Source of the DNA: Ktedonobacterales bacterium
Lineage (GTDB): Bacteria; Chloroflexota; Ktedonobacteria; Ktedonobacterales; Ktedonobacteraceae
Direction of reading: 5' to 3'
Assembly (NCBI GenBank): GCA_027451525.1
Contig: DAIDJF010000017.1
Location: 19,651-83,650, forward strand
Length of the DNA stretch: 64,000 nt
Under the pieces are notes generated by a model. The model saw nothing but the letters and a program-made list of their open reading frames with translations, made no database searches and was not told the origin of the DNA. The position numbers were made by a program, and so were the translations under genes. Position 1 is the stretch's first letter. Every line of letters begins with the position of its first letter. Of this stretch, positions 58,892 to 64,000 are shown piece after piece.

Positions 58892-59179
58892 TTAGCGGCG
58901 TGGGAAGGGGTTTCCTGCTTCCCGCGCACGCAATGTCGCTTGCTCTACCGCCGACTGATTGGCCCCACCATTCTCGTCATGACGATGATCTAGAGTGTAG
59001 GTCGTTGGCAATTGCTGCTTTTTGTGACCAGGACCATAGCTGAAGAAAAGGTACGAAAACACAATACCAAGCACAAAGCCAACGACCATCCCATTGCCTG
59101 TTCCAATAGCAATAAAGCTGCCAAGCAATGTACAAAGCGGTATCAACGCCAGACCAAAGAACCATCGTACATATTTCAT
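58892..59179 (-). CDS. Small membrane protein
   Basis: 95 residues from ATG 59179, after GGAGAAAGGG; the track GTG at 59197 is six codons earlier and overlaps this site. Two TM helices (about 4-45) and a polar tail with DHRHDENGG. No family recognised. The gap before it on the other side (58469-58891) has a 7-bp cttccct / agggaag hairpin with a GAAA loop near 58675 and no gene. Confidence 0.5.
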   Translation of the reverse strand: MKYVRWFFGLALIPLCTLLGSFIAIGTGNGMVVGFVLGIVFSYLFFSYGPGHKKQQLPTTYTLDHRHDENGGANQSAVEQATLRAREAGNPFPRR

Positions 59180-59423
59180 AAGTGGCCCTTTCTCCACAAA
59201 TGTGGATCCATGTCGTTTCTATTCTCTTCTAAGACAAACGTAGAAAACACCAAAATATAGCACATAGCACACATCGTAAAAATAGAACTTGCTAGCGTTG
59301 ATAAAACAGGAGTAAAGAGAAACATTTGTGTCTTCTCTCTGCGCAACTTTTATTGTAATGTATGAGTTATAATTGTCTGTGCTCAATTCAATCATTGTTT
59401 CAATAGAGACGTGAGGTAGGCCG

Positions 59424-61931
59424 ATGCCATTTCAGAAAACGCAACAGAGTGATCTGCAGCAACCTGTTGATCCAAAAAAGCTTTTTGTCGGACGCGCGCA
59501 GCAGCTTGAGTATTTTGTACGCGATATTCTGAAACCAGTCGATCCCAGCCATAATGTGCTCTCGATCTTTGGACAGGGCGGCATTGGCAAATCGACGCTG
59601 CTACAACGCTTTTTGGATGAAATTCATACTCCTGCCTTTCGTGAGTATTGCCTGGCAGCTCTTGTCAACGAGCGGCAAACCACACCAGCCAGCGTCATGG
59701 AATGCTTCGCCAACCAATTTCGTACGCAAGGCTATCCCCTCGAAAGATTTGATGTGAGTCTCACGCGCTATAAAGAAGTGTTGCGGCATATGCGCCTCTA
59801 TGGCTATCAAGATCAGCAATGGGAAGACCCTATTGGCGACCTGACAGCAGCCTTTGTCAGCGATCTCAATCAACTCGCGGATACACTCGTTATTATTGGT
59901 AGTCCTGGCAGCAAACGTCCGCGTCGTCTGCTCCTCTTTTTCGATACGTTCGAGCAATTAGCGGTTGATCTTGCGCCTTGACTTCTGGAACATTTTTTAG
60001 CCTCGATCGTGAGCAGTAATATCGTTCTGGTCATCGCGGGGCGTGACGCGATTGGGACCTCGCTTCCCGATGATCCTAAACGTTGGCTCCCATTATTCGA
60101 TGATGGGACCATCCATACGATCCCGCTCGATGTCTTTACAGAGGATGAGACGCGCTTCTATCTTGAGCAGCGAAGCATCACCAATCCACAACGCATCAAC
60201 GAGATCAGTCTTCTTTCCCGTGGACTCCCTCTCTATCTGAGTATATTAACATCGAACCCAGAAGGCCGTATTGATCCTCATGCTGAAGTTGTCGAGAATT
60301 TTCTGCGCTGGATTCCTAAAAGGGAGAGCAAAAAACGCCAGCTTGTACTCAATGCCTCCCTCTTTACGCATCCGTTTACGAAAGACGATCTTGCGGCTTT
60401 CTCGTATGCGGAACCTGAGTGCTCCAATCTTTATCACTAGCTCATGAGACAACCATTCATTCAAAGCAATGCCCAAGATGGGAGGATCAGCTATCATGAC
60501 CTTGCACGTGAATTGTTCTGTCGCCATTTTTATCAGCATGCTGAAGAAGACTATTATACAGCGCGAAACACAATAGCTTCGTACTACGTACAGCATCTGA
60601 TCGCACTGCAAGGCAGAAACGGTCATACGCCATCGCAAATAGACCAGTGGAAAGAAGTGGCTATTGCGCTCATTCAACAGGCATTCCTCCTTCCTGAGGA
60701 GCAAAGCCACCTGTTAGGACTGGAGTATGCCATTCGTTTCAAGGAATATAGCGAACAGGCTGAAGAACTTATGAAGGTGTTGCATCTCTTATTGGTTCCC
60801 AAACCAACGCAACGCCTATCAGACAACGCGCGAAATTTGATCGAACATATACTCTTTTACCTGGAAGAGGATGCAACAAATCATTTCCTTAAACCGCTAG
60901 CAGCGATGAATGCTCTTTTCGACGTTATCTCACATACTCCAACATTTTCACCAGAAGTTACGGCCTATGTATATCGTCAGCGCGGTCGTATCTATCGTCT
61001 TCTGGGTGATTATCAGCAATCTCTGGTACAGTATAATCAAGCACTCATACTCCTCCCACAGTATGGTACTGCATACGCAGGTCGAGGAGAAATCTACCAC
61101 CAGATGAAGCACTACCCAGAAGCGCTCACTGACTTTGATCGTGCCCTCTTCCTCAACCCTGACAATGACTGGACCATTCAGGGAGAAATCTACCGTGCCA
61201 TGGAGCACTACCCAGAGGCACTGGCCGACTTCGACCGTGCGCTCACTCTCACACCAGAGGACGCATGGGCGCTAGGTAGTCGGGGACAAACCTACAAATC
61301 AATGGGCTACTACGTGGAAGCGTTGGCTGATTTAGAGCATGCTATATTTCTTGATAATCAGAGTGCCTGGCTTATTGCTGAACGGGGAGAAACTTACCGT
61401 TTAATGGAACGCTACCCAGAGGCACTGGCTGACTTTGATCGTGCGCTCACTCTCGCTCCTGAATATGCCTGGGTACTCGTCAGTCTTCGAGGAGAAACCT
61501 ACCGTTCGATGAAACGCTACCCAGAGGCACTGGCCGACTTTGATCGTGCGCTCACGCTCAATGAAAAGGATAATCGGTGTTGGTATGATCGTGCTCTTAC
61601 CTACAAGCTCATGAACCAGGAAAATGATTTCCGACAGAATATTTTGGAGGCTATCAGCATTGCTCGACCCCGGTTAAATGCCATCTCAATGAACAGCAGT
61701 GAATTCTTCCGCATTCGTTTCAACATCGCACTTTATTTGCTCGTTGCTGATGCTATCGAAGAGGCTTCGGCAGAGTATATGCAACTACTATCCATATGTG
61801 AAAATAGCATTCAACTACAAAATGCTGCTGATGATCTCAAAGAATATTTCACACTTTTGCAACAGCATGAGGGTGCACAGCAGATATTGCACGCTATCGA
61901 AGCACGGATCAAGGAATTAACCCCACCATAA
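59424..61931 (+). pseudogene. STAND-type ATPase with TPR repeats, interrupted by two in-frame stops
   Basis: One frame of about 835 codons holds an NB-ARC-like ATPase (FVGRAQQLEYF, Walker A GQGGIGKST, Walker B LLLFFDTFEQL, sensor LVIAGRD), a winged-helix region (SYHDLARELFCRHF) and five TPR-like repeats (YPEALADFDRALTL). TGA at 59979 falls after DLAP and TAG at 60438 after LYH; both fit Trp codons of relatives (DLAPW-LL and LYHW-LM). No other damage is seen, so loss is recent. TPR units near 61080-61565 are very similar in DNA. Confidence 0.8.
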
Positions 61932-61956
61932 ACGTAAATTTATGCTCATCAGTGAC

Positions 61957-62529
61957 TTAGGCTCCGTACAGAGCAATTTCTTTCTGCCGAGCGTAGCGCT
62001 GGATCTCGTGGATGTCTGTGATCCCTTGCGCAATAGCCTCCTGCATCCATTCGTACATCTCGTATTTATTCTGATAGAGCCGATTGCCGCAAAAAATATT
62101 ACGACGTGCAAAGGGGAGCGGTGTCGTTTTCTGCAGATAGACACGGACCGAAAGATCATCCGCGCGTCGGCTCTCCCACCAGGGCGTCGCGAGGATATAC
62201 GATGTGTCGTGAACCCATTCTGGGCATGGTTGCTGATAGAGCATGCACAGATATTCGACGGAGGCAGCACAAAACGCTCCCCACTGCCGGGTCCAGTCGG
62301 TTTCCTCTATTGGCTTGTCCAAAGGTTCCTTGACCAGCTCAGCGCGGAGATGCTTGCCGTAGCCATACCAGGCATTGGAGAAATCGCCCAAAGCCGTCCA
62401 GGGATCTTCTCCCTGACAAATTCGTCGGTAGGCATACGCCATGGTATCGATAGTTGCAGGCAGCGAGGACGGTGTACTGTGCCGATCAGTGTAGTCTTGT
62501 GCCATCAGACGGTGAGTTTCAAATTTCAT
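61957..62529 (-). CDS. Hypothetical protein
   Basis: 190 residues; AAGG lies upstream of ATG. Rich in Trp, Tyr and Cys, with an all-helical look and no TM helix. No family recognised. Convergent with the STAND pseudogene (25 bp apart). Confidence 0.6.
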   Translation of the reverse strand: MKFETHRLMAQDYTDRHSTPSSLPATIDTMAYAYRRICQGEDPWTALGDFSNAWYGYGKHLRAELVKEPLDKPIEETDWTRQWGAFCAASVEYLCMLYQQPCPEWVHDTSYILATPWWESRRADDLSVRVYLQKTTPLPFARRNIFCGNRLYQNKYEMYEWMQEAIAQGITDIHEIQRYARQKEIALYGA

Positions 62530-62705
62530 GGCTGGCCTTCTATCAGTAGGATGCGAACTGGTTCATGTATGCCTCGGTTTTTGAGTTCTCTCCCCAACTC
62601 AGTAAGGTAACGTTCTATTTCTCACCTCTTCAGGACTTCCAGCCCCGGAAAATTAAATAGCCCTGAGCCTAAGCCGATAAAGAGAAATGATGAGCTGTGA
62701 TATGC

Positions 62706-62711
62706 TATACT
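62706..62711 (+). promoter_or_regulatory. -10 box candidate for the OsmC-like gene
   Basis: TATACT about 40 bp before the ATG; no matching -35 is seen, so this is weak. Confidence 0.3.
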
Positions 62712-62751
62712 TGATAGAGATTACGTGCGAATAGACCAGAAAGAGGATATC

Positions 62752-63252
62752 ATGACAGAACCATTCGAGTACATTTCACATGCCCGTCTTGTTTATAAAG
62801 ATGGTTATCGCAACGCCTATCTTGGCGACGTACCAGAACCCGTTGTCTATGGTGTGCAAGGTAAATTGCGCGAATATTATGGTGCGAAAGAAGGCCCACC
62901 CGTCGCTTCAACACTTGACCATATCGTGGCAGCCGTCGCTGGCTGAATGTACGGCACACTTGCCGGTGCCCTGTCAGGGCGCAAAATTCGTTATGATCGC
63001 CAGAGCTATACCGCTGAAGTCGATGGTCGCATTGTCGGCGTCGGCAAAACCATTCGCATCGAATCTATCGCCCTACACTATACCCTCACTATTCCTCCTG
63101 ATACACGCGAGGCTGCGATCCGCGCATTGCACATTCATCCAGAAGGGTGTCCCGCACATCAAAGCGTTAAAGACGCTATTACAATCACCTGGACAGCAAC
63201 GCTCCATGTCGGCGATGAGGTGCTCTCACTGAGTAGTAACCAGCAAGAGTAG
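62752..63252 (+). CDS. OsmC-like selenoprotein, Sec (UGA) at residue 65
   Basis: 166 residues read through TGA 62944-62946. AGAGGAT lies just before ATG 62752. The first part (MTEPFEYISHARLVY to LDHIVAAVAG) and second (MYGTLAGALSGRK to end) are in the same frame. In OsmC/Ohr proteins the VAALAG-C segment carries the peroxidatic Cys, and here it is AVAG-TGA-MYGT. The second catalytic Cys is kept in HPEGCPAHQSV. A hairpin 20 nt after the UGA fits a bacterial SECIS, and selB is in the same window. OsmC-like selenoproteins are known from marine metagenomes. Likely a hydroperoxide reductase with a Sec nucleophile. The track shows two ORFs only because TGA was read as a stop. Confidence 0.85.
62966..62982 (+). 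promoter_or_regulatory. Putative bacterial SECIS element
   Basis: Stem g-t-gccct / agggc-g-c (seven pairs, one G-U) with the loop GUC. The loop begins 26 nt after the UGA, inside the range of about 16-37 nt known for bSECIS, and a G is first in the loop, as required by SelB. Confidence 0.7.
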
Positions 63253-63287
63253 CTTAGCAGCCGCACCTAATGGGTAGAGAACAATGT

Positions 63288-63335
63288 GGCGAGCGTGGCA
63301 ACTACGCGAGAAAATCGCTTGGCGCCATGCTCGCC
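63288..63335. terminator. Hairpin between the convergent OsmC-like and MBL genes
   Basis: 12-bp stem ggcgagcgtggc / gccatgctcgcc with one G-U pair and a 24-nt loop. Confidence 0.65.
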
Positions 63336-63364
63336 GCACGAAGGATACAAAACTCTTCATTACA

Positions 63365-64000
63365 CTAAAACGTCAATAACGTCCCATCAGCTGGAATGAG
63401 CACGTGCGATGTAAGGTCTTCTTGCTCTATTCTCTTGCGCAACATAGCACGTGTCAACACGCAATGGTTGACGACTTCCATATGAACGGCGATCACTTGC
63501 GCTGTTGGTAACGCACGCACAACGGCACAAACATCATCGTCATTCATCGTAATCGGATCGCCAACCAGATACGTTGCGGCACCAGCGTTGACGATTACAA
63601 TCTCAGGCACGAAGGTCTCCAGTGCTTGCTGAACGCCCGCGTACCAGATTGTATCGCCTGCAATATACAGAGATGGCTCCCCCTCTGCTTGCACAACGAA
63701 GCCGGAAACAGGCCCCATCTTTTTGCCAATCTCGCCCGTTCCATGCTGTCCCTCGGTGCGGGAAATGTGTAGTCCATTCCACTCGCACTGATTGGTAATA
63801 GGAAACACCGCAGAGAAACCAGCCTGTTTGATGGCGGCTTCATCTTCCGGTTGGCAGAGAATGGGTAATGTTTTCGGCAGCAACTCAATTGCCCTGACAT
63901 CCCAGTGGTCGCGATGCGTATGAGTAACCAGTACACCATCCAATTGCGCAATCAGAGAACGTAATTCATTATCTGAGATAGGTAACTCGACCATTGGAAT
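63365..64000 (-). CDS. Metallo-beta-lactamase-fold hydrolase (5' end outside window)
   Basis: The frame is still open at base 64000 (it reads IP before the track's ATG), so the start is probably outside. Visible: THTHRDHWD metal motif, GDTIWY Asp, and VIAVHMEVVNHC with the third His site. This is the UlaG/UPF0173-like MBL group. Function within the group is unknown. Confidence 0.85.
   Translation of the reverse strand: MPMVELPISDNELRSLIAQLDGVLVTHTHRDHWDVRAIELLPKTLPILCQPEDEAAIKQAGFSAVFPITNQCEWNGLHISRTEGQHGTGEIGKKMGPVSGFVVQAEGEPSLYIAGDTIWYAGVQQALETFVPEIVIVNAGAATYLVGDPITMNDDDVCAVVRALPTAQVIAVHMEVVNHCVLTRAMLRKRIEQEDLTSHVLIPADGTLLTF

Noticed and set aside
59424-61931. TGA at 59979 as selenocysteine in the STAND ATPase
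   Set aside because: The context fits Trp, no catalytic Cys is expected there, and a second stop (TAG) follows downstream.

Overview
Taxonomy (inference). The window looks like a piece of a Ktedonobacteria-type (Chloroflexota) chromosome, about 50 percent G+C. Pointers are several Ser/Thr kinases with extracellular domains, PAS/GAF histidine kinases, a SARP/BTAD-AAA-TPR regulator, a STAND-TPR ATPase, membrane zinc-ribbon proteins, and gyrB carrying an intein of the kind best known from cyanobacteria. No phage or CRISPR is visible. The only insertion-sequence trace is a dead IS3-type orfA fragment.

Layout. 0-8 kb: 3' part of a GH38 alpha-mannosidase, a membrane zinc-ribbon protein, gyrB with a 434-residue HNH intein, and a small orphan ORF. 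8-14.7 kb: selB, a PASTA-type Ser/Thr kinase with a 48-bp-repeat tail, a pseudokinase and a PfkB sugar kinase. 14.7-24.9 kb: a PadR regulator behind an operator/promoter, DUF3307, an O-antigen-ligase-like protein, a 1-Cys peroxiredoxin, a GT87-like mannosyltransferase, an NAD-dependent epimerase, an MFS transporter, RtcB and archease. 25-36.4 kb, all on the minus strand: PPP phosphatase, cystathionine beta-synthase, three paralogous membrane proteins sharing one extracellular module (two fused to kinases, one to a different N-terminal domain) and ATP-dependent PEP carboxykinase. 36.8-49.8 kb: an APS-kinase-like protein, a secreted lipoprotein, MurD, a histidine kinase with its response regulator, a stand-alone receiver with a small partner, an ECF sigma factor with a small downstream protein, a ferritin-like Tat protein, a VOC protein and an MFS transporter. 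50-53 kb: beta-phosphoglucomutase plus a GH65 disaccharide phosphorylase, then tRNA-Glu(CTC). 53-62 kb: a decaying accessory stretch with an IS3 remnant, a BBE-type oxidase, a SARP regulator missing its P-loop and a STAND-TPR gene with two in-frame stops. 62-64 kb: a hypothetical protein, an OsmC-like gene and a partial metallo-beta-lactamase-fold hydrolase.

Main discovery candidate. The OsmC-like gene at 62752-63252 is read by ORF callers as two ORFs separated by TGA. That TGA sits exactly where OsmC/Ohr proteins have their first catalytic cysteine. The second catalytic cysteine is retained, and a GC-rich stem-loop with a GUC loop lies 26 nt after the TGA, as expected for a bacterial SECIS. 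The window also encodes SelB, the selenocysteine-specific elongation factor. I therefore annotate one selenoprotein, not a broken gene. The other in-frame stops in the 53-62 kb region fall at Trp, Arg or Gln-like positions and look like real nonsense mutations.

Other themes. Long, often perfect, hairpins recur at gene ends, mainly between convergent genes. Signalling genes are concentrated here: four kinase-fold proteins, one PPP phosphatase, one two-component pair and one ECF sigma. Domain shuffling is visible between neighbouring paralogs. RtcB/archease and PgmB/GH65 are coherent functional pairs.
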